50,233 nucleotides of DNA, taken from Zygnema cylindricum (Eukaryota > Streptophyta > Zygnematophyceae > Zygnematales > Zygnemataceae). The position numbers and the translations under genes are program-made. A model generated the notes under the pieces. It ran no database searches, was not told the DNA's origin, and saw only the letters and a program-made list of their open reading frames with translations. The stretch lies in contig JBBHKE010003429.1 in assembly GCA_037447655.1 (NCBI GenBank), positions 205,147-255,379 on the forward strand. The letters run 5' to 3'. Each line of letters begins with the position of its first letter. Positions within the stretch are counted from its first letter, which is position 1. Shown here one piece after another: positions 9,021 through 19,408 of the stretch.

Positions 9021-9916
9021 GATGAGTCCTCTGAGGAGGATGGGGAGCTTCTTTTGGATGAGAGTCTGGAGGAGAAGGAGATCCCTCATAGACAGAAGTG
9101 TGCCCTTGGAGCAATTCAAGAAGCTCCACAGGAAGGATGGATTATCGACTCAGGTGCATCTATGCATATGTGTCGTGATAAAAAACTCTTTACTAAGCTA
9201 AGAAAGATCCCTACTGTAGAGATAGAGTATGGGGATGGGAGAGTGGTTACTACAGATCTAGTGGGATCAGTAGATGTGAAAGTCTTAGTGGAGGGTAAGA
9301 CTCCTATACTTACATTCTCAGATGTACTCTACATTCCTCAGCTGAGTAAAAATCTTGTCTCTACGTCTGTGTTATATGACAAGGAGTTTGATACCTTTAC
9401 TAGAAAGGGATTCTTTACAACTAAGTATGGGGATGAAGTTTACTTCACGGCAGATAAGGGTAGCCAAGGAATGTTTAGGCTTAACCTGAGTAATGAAAAG
9501 AATAATGCTTACTATGTTGGTGTTCCTAAGTTGATGATTTGGCAAAAGCGGTTGGGGCATGTGAATTTTGATAGGTTCAAGGAAATTAAAAAGCTTGGGG
9601 TAGTAGTAGGCATTCAGTTTGGGGATAATGTAATGATGGATGATTGTAGTGGATGTGCTTAAGGTAAGGCTCACAGACTTCCCTTTCCCAAAGCCGCCAC
9701 ATATAGAGGTGAGAAAGTGTTAGATTTAGTCCACAAATATATTTGGGGACCTGCAAAAGTACCTTCGGTTGGAGGAAAAAGGTTTATGATGACAATAACC
9801 GATGACTGGTCTAGATACTCTAGAGTCTACTTTCTGAATACAAAGTCTATAGCATCAACTTACTTCAAAGAATATAAAGCCTGGAGTGAGAAGCTGCTTG
9901 AAACCCCCATTAAGAG
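9021..9916 (+). pseudogene. copia-1 protease and integrase (truncated)
   Basis: Continues in the gag frame. The aspartic protease active site IDSGAS is at about 9148-9165. The integrase HHCC region begins QKRLGHVNF at about 9542, ends CSGCA at 9659 and is cut by a TAA at 9660 (expected Gln). The integrase core continues after 9717 as DLVHKYIWGP; the usual first catalytic Asp (HSDVWGP-type) is replaced by Tyr. The next core block, TDDWSRYSRVY, is present. The frame runs into the N gap at 9917. Reverse transcriptase and RNase H are missing. Inactive. Confidence 0.85.
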
Positions 9917-9926
9917 NNNNNNNNNN
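9917..9926. other. Assembly gap (10 N)
   Basis: Ten Ns inside the integrase region. The true gap length is unknown, and the sequences on either side do not belong to one continuous element. Confidence 0.95.
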
Positions 9927-10030
9927 CCTTTAGTGACTACAACCAGTGTGGGGGCTTGGAGAGGGGAGTTAGAGGCAGCCTTTAGTGACTACAACCAGTG
10001 TGGGGGCTTGGAGAGGGGAGTTAGAGGCAG
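9927..10030. repeat. Two identical 52-bp tandem units
   Basis: Units 9927-9978 and 9979-10030 are identical (CCTTTAGTGACTACAACCAG...). They abut the N gap, so an assembly duplication is possible. What follows (10031-10086) ends ...ATATCAACA just before a second copia primer site, so this is probably the end of another LTR. Confidence 0.85.
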
Positions 10031-10086
10031 ACTGCCTCTGCCTTTTTCTATCCTATTACAGACCTATAAAATACACAAATATCAAC

Positions 10087-10101
10087 AGTTATGGGTCCAC
10101 C
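10087..10101 (+). other. Second copia primer-binding site (decayed)
   Basis: AGTTATGGGTCCACC matches the half-tRNA iMet site at 8027-8041 at 13 of 15 positions. It carries the gag2 start codon (10091). Confidence 0.65.
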
Positions 10102-10771
10102 CTTTACGGTGCCCATCTTCAAATGATCAGGGTTTATCTATTGGGAAGCCATCATGACAAGGGCTTTGTGTGAAAAACGATATTGGGGTATTGTTAGTGG
10201 ACAAGTGAAACGTCCACCTCAGGGAACCCCACTAAGGTTTGGTGGAATAAGGTTTTGTGTAGCAACATCTGTTGCAGCAAAGGAGGCATATGATACGGAC
10301 AGCAGTGTGTCCAAAAAAGAGAAAGAAAAGGAGACACTTCTTACTCTTATTGCTCTTATTCCAATGACACCCGGAGCAGCGATCATGAAGACCGTGGAGA
10401 CCGACACTCAAATGTGGGAAGACACCTATAAGGCTGTCAAGAACTTCATTCAAAGATTCCTCACTCAATCTTAAACAACTCCCCATATTCACATTTACAA
10501 GGCCGAGGAGTTGCGGGTGAGTTTGATAGAGATTTATAGAGCTGGTAGGATTCAGAAGCTCCAGTTGGCACAGCAAATGTTGGGAAATTATACTTACAAA
10601 GGAGGAAAGATGTTAGACTACTGTAATGATATTTCTTTTATGTATATCAAGATCAAGAGTGTCGGATGGACAGGTACAATGAAAATGAAGGTTAACACTT
10701 TCATCATGAAGCTACCCAACGAGTATGAGAACATAGTGTATCGAGTACAGGAAATGACTGATAGTTCATGG
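10091..10771 (+). pseudogene. copia gag, second truncated copy
   Basis: Collinear with the gag at 8031-8692: SGFIYWEAIM, the RPPQGTP region, then the AEEL...SLIEIYRAG block, ending RVQEMTDSSW. It has in-frame stops after PIFK (about 10124) and at 10472. It is cut off at 10771, where the right LTR starts, exactly at the residue where gag-1 carries its TAG. The zinc knuckle and all of pol are absent. This is an internally deleted element. Confidence 0.8.
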
Positions 10772-11811
10772 TGTATAAAATAATTAATTTCTAGAGTATT
10801 TTCTAGGTTTATATATGTTAGTATAAAAAGAAAAGAAAATGACGGACAACCTGCCTCCACCTCCTCTGTCTAGCCCCCATACTTGTTGTAGTCTCTGAAG
10901 GATAGAGAGGTTTAATGATCCATGGCTGCCTTAGTTTAACAAGCAGATACTTTTAGTAGGTTACTAAAAATATACCTGACGGACCCGGGATTTGATCCCG
11001 GTACATGCCGTTCGTCAAGTTGGCCGAAAGCTACTAGTTTTATCCTATTAGTCTAGGACCAATGCTAAATGATATAGTATGTCATAGATATATATTTATT
11101 AAAGAGGGAACAAATAAATTTATTAGACACTCTATACGGCATACATAGATACAGTTTAATACAGTACGAAGTACAATACTACTCTGAAACGGATACCACG
11201 CATTTTGTTTCGACAGCGAAACAAATATTCCGCAAGTATTTATAACGGCTAAGATTGCATTACGAGTCAAATCCAACGGCGCACATCATTGCCAAAATCG
11301 CGGATTAGTCACTTTGGCATTTAGTGACATGGCGTAACCTGGCGCCACGTGGAGAGATAACATTCGGTCACGAGAATTCCGAGGAACGTACGGACGAGTG
11401 GAAAATTGACACGCGTCCGCTTAATGGCCTTCTCGTACAAAGGTCGTACAAAGAGTACATCGGCAGTAGTACTTTTATATACCGTACTGTATTCTGATTG
11501 GTTCGTACAGTTAGTAGATGGGGGTTGTGAGAGGGAGCTAGGACTTAGAAAGAATCTGGTAGATGGTCTTCTCTCTCTTTGAGAGGTTGTATAAACTTGG
11601 CATTTTTACCGGCTTATAACATATCGCCTGGTTGGGCTTTTTCAGAGATTATTTTTTCTACGGACTCAAAGGAGTCCAGGCTGCATAGGGGTGCAGTTAG
11701 ATTGTCTGCTTGTTTGCTTGGGTAGCATTGGTTGCTATTGAAAGTGGGTTAGTTAATAACTATCTAGAGGCTTTTTGTACTTTGTAGTCTAATGGAGGAC
11801 ACAGAGTTTCA
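10772..11811 (+). repeat. copia-1 LTR (right)
   Basis: A 1040-bp direct repeat of 6991-8026, beginning TGTATAAAATAATTAATTTC and ending ...ACACAGAGTTTCA. It directly follows truncated gag without a polypurine tract, so the junction is a deletion end rather than a normal 3' end. It contains the same ACACG-type motif region and the tRNA-like segment. Confidence 0.85.
10981..11061 (-). other. tRNA-like Pol III promoter, second LTR
   Basis: Same position in the LTR as 7196-7277. The B-box GGGATCAAATCCC is intact. The A-box is slightly altered (TAGACTAATAGG). Confidence 0.5.
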
Positions 11812-12367
11812 TATGATATAAAATTATGTAAATAGAGGAAGTATACTCACTTAGAAGAGCCAAAGCATAAATCATTAGAAGATTCCAAACAAAGGTTTCA
11901 TTTCAAAAAGGTTCATGGTACCGAACTAAAAACAAACGCCCATATTAAACTTTTCCATCTTCCCCCAACTAATCAGGGACGTCGAGTATGCGTTTAATAT
12001 GCTAGTTGGGCAATAAAAAAGAATGTACCAAGAAAATACTCAAAAATTATAATATTTTATACTCACAATAATGTGAAAAAATCCAAACTGATTAAATTTG
12101 TACTTGTGTACTATTAAATAGTCCTTAGTGGACTAAACTTTAGCACCATGTGTACAAACCATTCATATTTTTTTTTATTACCCGTATCATCGGTTTCAGT
12201 GTGATGGATGTCGCGGGTTCTGTATTGTTTGAAAACTGGTATCGCATGCCCGATGATAGAGACTATGCGGTGAAGCTTTGGTGATTTTCTAGCAAAAGAT
12301 CGAGTAGTCGCCCAATTTAGAAAAAAGTTATTAGCTTGCTTGATGACAGCGATCTGCGTCGTTAAAA
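11812..12367. other. Gene-free spacer
   Basis: AT-rich sequence with no gene or repeat that I can identify. Confidence 0.5.
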
Positions 12368-12375
12368 GTTAAAAC

Positions 12376-12825
12376 TAGTGTTGTGTATCGAGGGTTGCTC
12401 GTCGATATTCGATATGTACCTAATTTTGGGTACCCGATAATCGATATATCGCTTCAATAAATAAATGAGCTCAATATCGCAATAGATATGTGATATATCG
12501 GCCAATATCCACAATATATTCTTATCACGATATATATCAAAGTGACGCTAGGTCAAAAGAAAACGGAAGCCCCCCCCCTCCCTCCATGTGGCCCGCACTC
12601 ATTGGAGGGGGGGGTGTCTTCCGTACGATTTACCGTATTGTATACCGTACAATTTACCGTACTCCTTATCGTACTAATTTTGTACGGACAACCAACTCCT
12701 ACCAAACATATCGCAATATAATTTGTTGGTCCCGGTGCGATGTATCGAGGCCTCTGACTGGTCGATATTCAATTTATTGAATATTGAATTTATCGCGATA
12801 ATTTTTTACCCGATGCACAACATTA
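12376..12825. mobile_element. hAT-type MITE with 8-bp TSD
   Basis: 450 bp with ends TAGTGTTGTGTATCG and (inverse of right end) TAATGTTGTGCATCG, flanked by the perfect 8-bp duplication GTTAAAAC (12368-12375 and 12826-12833). An 8-bp TSD is diagnostic of hAT transposition. Subterminal sequence is dense in TATCGATA-type motifs, as in 4347-5165. The interior has facing C7 and G8 runs (12572-12615) and four ACCGTAC-type repeats (12620-12670). No transposase. Confidence 0.88.
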
Positions 12826-12833
12826 GTTAAAAC

Positions 12834-13104
12834 ACTTTTGGATTTGACGGTTTTGTCGTATGAATATTTGCCGACATTGTTGATAGAGCGCCCTATGTCG
12901 TTACAAAACTATGGATTTCACAATTTTGTCACCCAAGTATTGTCGTCATGTTTGTTCGTTCACTTGCTCCCTTCATAAAAAATAAAATTAGTACAATTGT
13001 AGTGAAAAGATTTGTATTGGTTGTTCGATTATTGGAAGGACTACTTGCAAGAGCACAATAAACAATTCCTCTTCGTGTTTTATTACACCCTTACTAGTTC
13101 ATAA
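12834..13104. other. Gene-free spacer
   Basis: No gene is seen. It ends at the TSD of the gypsy-1 nest. Confidence 0.5.
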
Positions 13105-13109
13105 TAAGG
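13105..13109. other. gypsy-1 left TSD (TAAGG)
   Basis: Matches 36302-36306 exactly, which proves that 13110-36301 is one interrupted insertion. Confidence 0.9.
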
Positions 13110-14075
13110 TGTAACAGGATCTCCTACCTCTCAAAAAATCCCATTACTACAAACATTCCCAACCACTCATTCCACACATTGGAAAATACACATCCACATT
13201 GGACCACACTCACATAAAGATAAACTTTAAATTAGAAGAAGCTTTTGTCCACATAACATTAGCTTGGTCTCTTGCCCTCGTGGCTCAACCCTTCTTATTA
13301 AAGTGTTTTCCACTACTCTCCACTCTTAATAATTCTATCTCTTAACTACTAAAACACTATTTAGTTAGTAAGAGATTTCAATGCAAAGATGCATTTTCTC
13401 CAATTTGGTATTAATCCCTCAAGACCAAGATCAGTCGGAATTTCCACAAACTTTTCCAAAGGAAAAGATGTCTACTCTCCTCTTACACTTCACTATTTAT
13501 TCATCATCGCCCTGGACTAGCCAGGCCAAAAACGCTCCGTTTGAACAGGCTTTTACCTGGGTCAATCATTGATCAGCAAGGACTCACACTGACCAATGCA
13601 AAAACGTGCGAAATCTCTTACTAACTACTTAGCACTTTACTAACCAATCAAACGTTACGTTTCACCTGTAACATTTACGTGCAAAAAGTGCGCGCCAAAC
13701 GAAACGCGACTTCGCACGATCGTGTGTAACAAATTTCGCACGCGAAACTTCCGACGAAATTCCTTTAAGTGAAAGTGACGTTTCGTACTAAAATTTGTAC
13801 GAAACGAACAAGCGTGCATACTAAACATTTCATTAGAACTTTATGAAGCGTACACGCGAAATTTCGGTACTAATTTGACCCTTAACCCGTTTCAATGATA
13901 CCCACTTGTTATTTAGACCCCACGCTGTCACCTAAATACACCCATCGCTGTAACTTTTAAAATAAAACTCCAAATAACGTGATTCTTTCGCGGACGTCTA
14001 CCAAATTTAGTACTCTATAATCATAACACCTAAATACCCCTTTATAAACAAGTTCGATGCGCTATTACTGTTACA
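13110..14075 (-). repeat. gypsy-1 3' LTR
   Basis: 966 bp, TGTAACAG...CTGTTACA on either strand, with short inverted ends. It matches 35320-36301 in the same orientation and the gypsy-2 LTRs in the opposite orientation. It contains the hairpin GTTTCGTAC-8 nt-GTACGAAAC (about 13783-13808), conserved in all four family LTRs. Confidence 0.93.
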
Positions 14076-14095
14076 TCATCCCCTCCTTATTTTTA
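14076..14095 (-). other. gypsy-1 polypurine tract
   Basis: On minus, AAGGAGGGGATGA ends at the LTR start TGTAACAG. This is the priming site for plus-strand DNA synthesis. The gypsy-2 equivalent is AAGAGGGGATGA. Confidence 0.8.
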
Positions 14096-14124
14096 ACTGA
14101 CCTCAGTTAAAACACCTTTAATTC

Positions 14125-15534
14125 TCAAGACGGGACTTCTATATTATTATCCCTCCAATACCTCTGTAAAAACTCAGAATTTTTATCCTCTAAAGTCAAC
14201 TCATCCTCAAGCCTTCCTATATAATGCACTTGCCAGAATATAGTATTGCCGACCTTGAACCGTTGACCAACCCAATCTATTACCCATCTGTGGACTTCAG
14301 GTTCTATAATTATTGAGGGATCCAATTCCAATTCTCTTTCAGTTGGTCGAAGATTTGCTGGTTTCAATTGGCTGATGTGTATCACTGGATGAATTTTTGT
14401 TGAAGGCAGAAAGTCCAATTTGGTAGCAATTGACGATATCATCTCCATTACAGTAAATGGTCCAATGTACTTAGGAGCAAATTTCCCCGTAGGATCCGAT
14501 TGTCCCTCGATTTTGCACCTGTAATGAGTTGTAGAAAGTCAAACCTTGTCACCTGTGCGTAACACCCAATCACCCCGTTTGCGGTTAGCATTTAATTCTT
14601 GCCTCTTTTATGCCTCCACTAATGCATCCCGGACAATTTTCCAAACTGTTTGAACGTATTCCCAAAACTCTGTTCCAGAACCTCTATTCTCTTGAGTGAC
14701 CCCTATTATTAAGTCTAATGCTTCTATAGGTTGGTATCCGTATGCAACTTTAAATGGTGAGAATCTTGTACTAGCATGTTTGTATTAATTGTATGAAAAA
14801 TCCATTAATGGCAGTTTAGATTCCCATGTGTTCTGAACTCCACTGCAAACAGTCCTAAGCATTTCCTCTAGTGTACGGTTTTTATTTTCTGTGTGTCCGA
14901 GGATGATAAGCGGTACTCATTTTCAATTCAGAGCATAAATTTTGCTGTAATTGTTTCCAAAAAACGCACGTAAATTTAGAATCTCTATCACTGACTACAG
15001 ATAGAGGGACTCCATGATGTCTGACCACGTTGTCAAAATATAACTTTGCAATATCCACAACTGAATGAGTGGTTTTGCAAGGGATAAAGATTGCCATTTT
15101 AGAGAACTTATCAACTACGACCATGATACTGTCATTCCTTTTAGATATAGCAGGTAACCTGACAATAAAATCCATACTGACATGTTCCCACTGTATTTCG
15201 GGGATATCCGAAGGTTTTAAAGACCTTTAGGTTTTTGGGTACTAGATTTACTTTGTTGGCAAGGGACACAACTTTCCACGTGTTTTGACACCTCTTTCGC
15301 CATCCCAGGCCAAAACAAACTACTTTGCAATCGACTAAGAGTTTTATCTCGACCTAGATGTCCTAATTGCTCATGAGCTTCCCGTAAAATTTGTTTTCTT
15401 AAGTCTCCCAATTCAGGAATGCATAATCTATCCCTAATTTGCAAATACAGTAAACCATCTTGTAGTCTAAAGTTTTTGACATGCCTCTCATTCAATGGGT
15501 CAGAATTCCCTCTCGAAAAATTCTTGCAAATCAC
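14125..15534 (-). pseudogene. gypsy-1 integrase
   Basis: The zinc-binding HHCC domain (HEQLGHLGRDKTL ... CVPCQQSK) is at 15217-15534. The catalytic core has DFIVRLP and VSDRDSKF at 14882-15175. The C-terminal part (STKIHPVIHISQLKP ... NTIFWQVHYIGR) is at 14125-14448. Stops and frameshifts separate the three blocks, including 14449-14881, where the third catalytic residue region lies. The tail lies where many plant gypsy elements carry a chromodomain, but the aromatic residues of a functional chromodomain are not obvious. Confidence 0.85.
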
Positions 15535-15957
15535 AACAAAATAAGGATCTTTATCATACCATTTCTAACAGTATCTAAAACCAATTCATCCTGAACCATA
15601 ACACTTATTTCAAAACATCTACTTGAAGGATATGCGACTAAATTTGTCTTCCCATGAATATGTTTGACATTAAATTTGAAATATGCTAATTTCTGCATCC
15701 ACCTAACTTGTTTGCCAGTCATAATTTGTGCATCACTTAATCTTTGTAAATTAGAGAGTATTTTATCATCATAGTAAACTGTAAATTTCTTATTATGCAA
15801 ATAACAACGCCATTTCACCAATGCATGTACAATTGCAAGTACTTCCTTTTCCTGTGCTGTATAGTTTTTTTCAGCATCTTTGAATTTTTTGGACACAAAA
15901 GCAATAGGATGAAAGTGTTTGTCGACTTTTTGACTTATAACTTAACCTAGATCTTTA
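15531..15957 (-). pseudogene. gypsy-1 RNase H
   Basis: The C-terminal RNase H part reads KFKDAEKNYTAQEKEVLAIV, KWRCYLHNKKFTVYYD and HIHGKTNLVA. The expected Asp-Ser/Pro near the end (VADPLSR-type) is altered to VAYPSSR, losing a conserved residue. A short unreadable segment (15897-15957) separates it from the RT part. Confidence 0.8.
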
Positions 15958-16875
15958 TCAAATGCATCTGTAGTGATCAGAAAATTCCCCACCAGGGTCA
16001 AGATACACCATTGTAGTGGTAGAGGTCAACTTCCCTTTCAGTTCCTCGAATGCTCCCTCTTGATCAGCTCCCCACACAAACGTCTCCTTCTCCCGAAGTA
16101 AATCCGTCAAAGGTGCGGCGATCATACTGAAGTTCCTGATAAATTTCTTGTAATAAGTGGCCAATCTTAAAAACGATCTAACTTCTGTGATATTAGTAGG
16201 TTGTTTCCATTTTTGGATTGTTAAAATCTTGGATGGATTTGTTTTAACACCTTCCCCACTAACTATGTGTCCCAAAAATAATTGTTCACTTTTAAAAAAG
16301 CTAGATTTTGAGAATTTTCCATATAATTTTTTTTCTTTTAACCTTTCCAACACTCTTCTTAAATGAATAACATGTTATTTAGATTCACAGTAAACTAAAA
16401 TATCATCTATAAACACTTGGACAAACTCATCTATGTAATTTGAAAAGTTTTAGTTCATTAATCTTTAGAAAGTAGGCGGTGCATTCGTTAAGCCGAATGG
16501 CATCACTATCTATTCAAAATGACCCACCCTAGTCCTAAAAGCAATTTTATCAACATCTTCAATTCTAATTGGCACCTGATTAAAGCCACTACAGAGGTCA
16601 ATCAACGAATATACTTTAGCACCTTTTAAACGATCTATCAAATCGGATATTAAAGGTAACGGATACTTATCCTTCACCGTAATCTTGTTCTGACTACGAT
16701 AGTCGAGACACATTCTCAACGTTCCGTCATTCTTTTTGACGAGGAGAACTGGTGCTCCATACGGTGATTTGCTGGGCTGAGTATGTCCTTTCTCTAGGAG
16801 TTCCTTGATCTGTTTCTTTAATTCCTCTTGCTCAAAGAAACTATGTTTATAAATTCCTGTGACGAAGGGTTGCAT
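15958..16875 (-). pseudogene. gypsy-1 reverse transcriptase
   Basis: Palm and fingers blocks are present: [39 protein letters not shown] and [12 protein letters not shown] in 16510-16875. The catalytic FIDD box is still encoded near 16400, but stops lie between 16354 and 16509. The thumb/connection region (EQLFLGHIVSGEGV, FLRLATYYKKFI) is at 15958-16353. Compared with gypsy-2 one sees DLCSGF for DLRSGF. Inactive. Confidence 0.88.
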
Positions 16876-17400
16876 CCAGGTTCAAGGTTAATAACATATT
16901 CCACATCTCGGGAAGGTTGCCTTCATGAGGGTAAATCACTTGGAAAAACATCTTGAAACTCAAAAATCAAATCTTTAACAGCAACATCAGATGTATTAAT
17001 GTCAGTTAAAAAATCAGATTTTAGTTTTTCAAAAGTTTAGTGGTGTCTGATTTAGGGATAGCATCAATGTTGGTGTTTTCTCCCCCTTTTTCATCAGTAA
17101 CTGTCTCAATTACTAATAACAAGAAAACATGATTTGTTTTATCTTTTAAATGTTTTTTAAATTGTTTAGCAGATAACCTTCCACTACCAATCTGGTTATG
17201 TTTTTTACATGATTCCTATGCAATTTCTTAAGAGATAATGCTTGCAAAACCTTCCAACCGTTTTCAGACTTCACTTTTAAGGTGTTTATTTCACAATTAA
17301 TTTGAGAATTGTGTTCGGTTTACCAAGTCTTTCCCGGAATTAGTTCTTCACTTCCCAAATTCATTATTTCACACACAACTTTCATTTTATGACTCGGGAT
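16876..17400 (-). pseudogene. gypsy-1 protease C-terminus and RT leader region
   Basis: Collinear with gypsy-2 21140-21660, recognisable as the inverse of the segment that links protease to RT. It has several frame breaks. It ends at the copia insertion; the 5 bases 17396-17400 (GGGAT) correspond to the TSD TGGAT at 32817. Confidence 0.7.
17396..17400. other. copia array left TSD (GGGAT)
   Basis: Matches 32817-32821 (TGGAT) at 4 of 5 bases. The uninterrupted gypsy-2 sequence in this place contains TGGAT, so G is the mutated base. Confidence 0.7.
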
Positions 17401-17507
17401 TATTGTAGTTTATACATCTTTATTTCAGTCAATAGGGGTAAAAATGACTAAGGATATTTTTCCTTGTAGTCCACTATAATACTTACCTTAATTAGTGTTA
17501 CAGTAGC
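17401..17507 (+). repeat. copia array LTR 1, left part
   Basis: The first 107 bp of the LTR; the start has decayed to TATTGTAG from TGTTGTAA. The sequence AATAGGGGTAAAAAT...TACCTTAATTAGTGTTACAGTAGC then breaks at gypsy-2 and resumes at 25432. Confidence 0.85.
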
Positions 17508-18476
17508 TGTAACAGTAACAGCAGATCAAACTTGTTTGTAAAGAGGTAATTAGGTATTATGAATATAGAGTACTAAATTTGGTGGACATCGGCGAAAGAA
17601 TCGCGCGATTTAGAGTCATATTTCAAAAGATATACTGATGGGTGTATTTAGGTGACAGCTAAGGGTCAAAATAATAGGTGGGTAACATTGAAACGGGTTG
17701 AGGGTCAAAGTAGTCGCAGAATTTAAGGCGTACGTCTATATAAATTAATGATAATGGTTTGGTACCTATTATGGTTCGTTTCGTACGATTTTTAGTACGA
17801 AACGTCATAATTCAAGTTTGTAAGTTTCGTAGGTAGTTTCGCAAGTTAAATTCGCGACCCACAATCGTGCGAAGTCGTGTTTTGATTTGCGTGCACTTTT
17901 GCACGTAAATGCTACATAGTAAAATGTAGTGTTTGATTGGTTAGTAAATGCTACGTAGTTAGTGGGAGATTTCGCACGCTTTTGCATTGGTTAGTCCGAG
18001 TCCTTGCTGATCAATGATTGGCCCAGGTAAAATCCTGTTCAAACGGAGCTTTGACTCTGGCCTGGCTAGTCCACGGCGATGATGGATAAGTAGTGAAGTG
18101 TAAGAGGAGAATAGATATCTTTTCCTTTGGAAAAGTTTGTGGAAGTTCCGGCTGATCTTGGTCCTGAGCGATTAATACCAAATTGGTGGAAAGGCATTTT
18201 GCATTGAAATCTCTTACTAACTAAATAGTGTTTTAGTAGTTAAGAGATATAATTATTACGAGTGGAGGGTAGTGGAAAACACTTTATTAAGAAGAGTTGA
18301 GCCACAAGGGCAAGAGACCAAGCTAATGTTATGTGGACAGAAGTTTCTTCTAATTTAAAGTTTCTCCTTATGTGAGTGTTATCCAATGTGGATGTGTATT
18401 TTCCAATGTGTGGAATGTGTGGTTGGGATTGTTTGTAGTAATGGGATTTTTTTGAGAAGTAGGAGATCGTGTTACA
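17508..18476 (+). repeat. gypsy-2 5' LTR
   Basis: 969 bp, TGTAACAGTAACAG...GTGTTACA. It has a TATA-like TCTATATAAAT at about 17735 and a conserved hairpin GTTTCGTAC/GTACGAAAC at about 17777-17802. It differs from the 3' LTR by scattered substitutions, so the insertion is not very recent. Confidence 0.95.
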
Positions 18477-19408
18477 TATTGTATCAATGCTTTGGTTAGA
18501 AACCAGGGAGAAGTTTGCTCACCCGAAAATTGATTTCCGTGACCAGTGAGGGTGCTCTGACCTGTGTCGGTGGAACCACAATGTGAAGTGGTAGGGGATT
18601 GGAGGGAAACTAATTGACCACACTGCCAGCGGCCGCTGGTTAGATGTGGGGCGTGCTTAGGTCCTAAAGACTAAGGCGGGGTGGGCAGTGTAGCCACTGC
18701 TGAAGCTCACTCCAATTACCTAGAGGCCAAACAAACTTGCCTTCTCCTAGCAATGTTTCATGTGTAGAATGAGGGCTTGAAGCCATGAAGGGTGAGGATG
18801 TGAGGATTAGAGAGTAAAAGATCTTGATGTAGTGGGAAGTGAGAAATTTGCTAATGGAGGAGAAGAAGTGTGGAGTACTTTACTTCATCAAGAGCAAAGG
18901 AGTCCAGAAATGACTCAACTTTTTTCAAACCCTAAATTGTTACCTTTGATTGATTTCAATTTTGCTGTTGCAAAATTTATGGTTAAATCTTTCCTTTGAG
19001 AGCTTTCAATTGTGCAGTTGCAAAATTTGTGGGGAAATTCTTACCTTCTGTTTCAATGTTGGGAAATTGAAAATTTGAATTTGTACTAACTTACTGTTAA
19101 TGTCTTTTTAATTTCTCAGATCTTGATCTTTTCAAAGGATTTGTTAAATCTTTCCTTTGAGAGCTTTCAATTATGTTGTTGCAAAATTTGTGGGGAAATT
19201 CTTACCTTCTGTTTCAATGTTGGGAAATTGAAAATTTGAATTTGTACTAACTTACTGTTAATGTCTTTTTAATTTCTCAGATCTTGATCTTTTCAAAAGA
19301 TTTGTTAAGGAGAAAAAGTCTTGGATTGGAGCAATCTGAGAACTTTAAATCTGTATCAAATTTCTTTGGGAAATTATACTCTATCTTTCTTTTGCTTGAT
19401 TTCATTGT
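18477..19408 (+). other. gypsy-2 leader with 161-bp tandem duplication
   Basis: Untranslated leader of more than 900 bases between LTR and gag. Segment 18983-19143 is repeated at 19144-19304 (161 bp each, few differences; TTAAATCTTTCCTTTGAGAG start). gypsy-1 has a single copy, so the duplication arose in this lineage. No open frame is seen. Confidence 0.85.
18479..18490 (+). other. gypsy-2 primer-binding site
   Basis: TTGTATCAATGC begins two bases after the LTR. It is a decayed form of TGGTATCAAAGC (see 35306-35317), complementary to the 3' end of initiator tRNA-Met. Confidence 0.7.

Noticed and set aside
13110-17400. Separate, 5'-truncated gypsy element
   Set aside because: The shared TAAGG duplication and collinearity with 32817-36301 show it is the left half of one split element.
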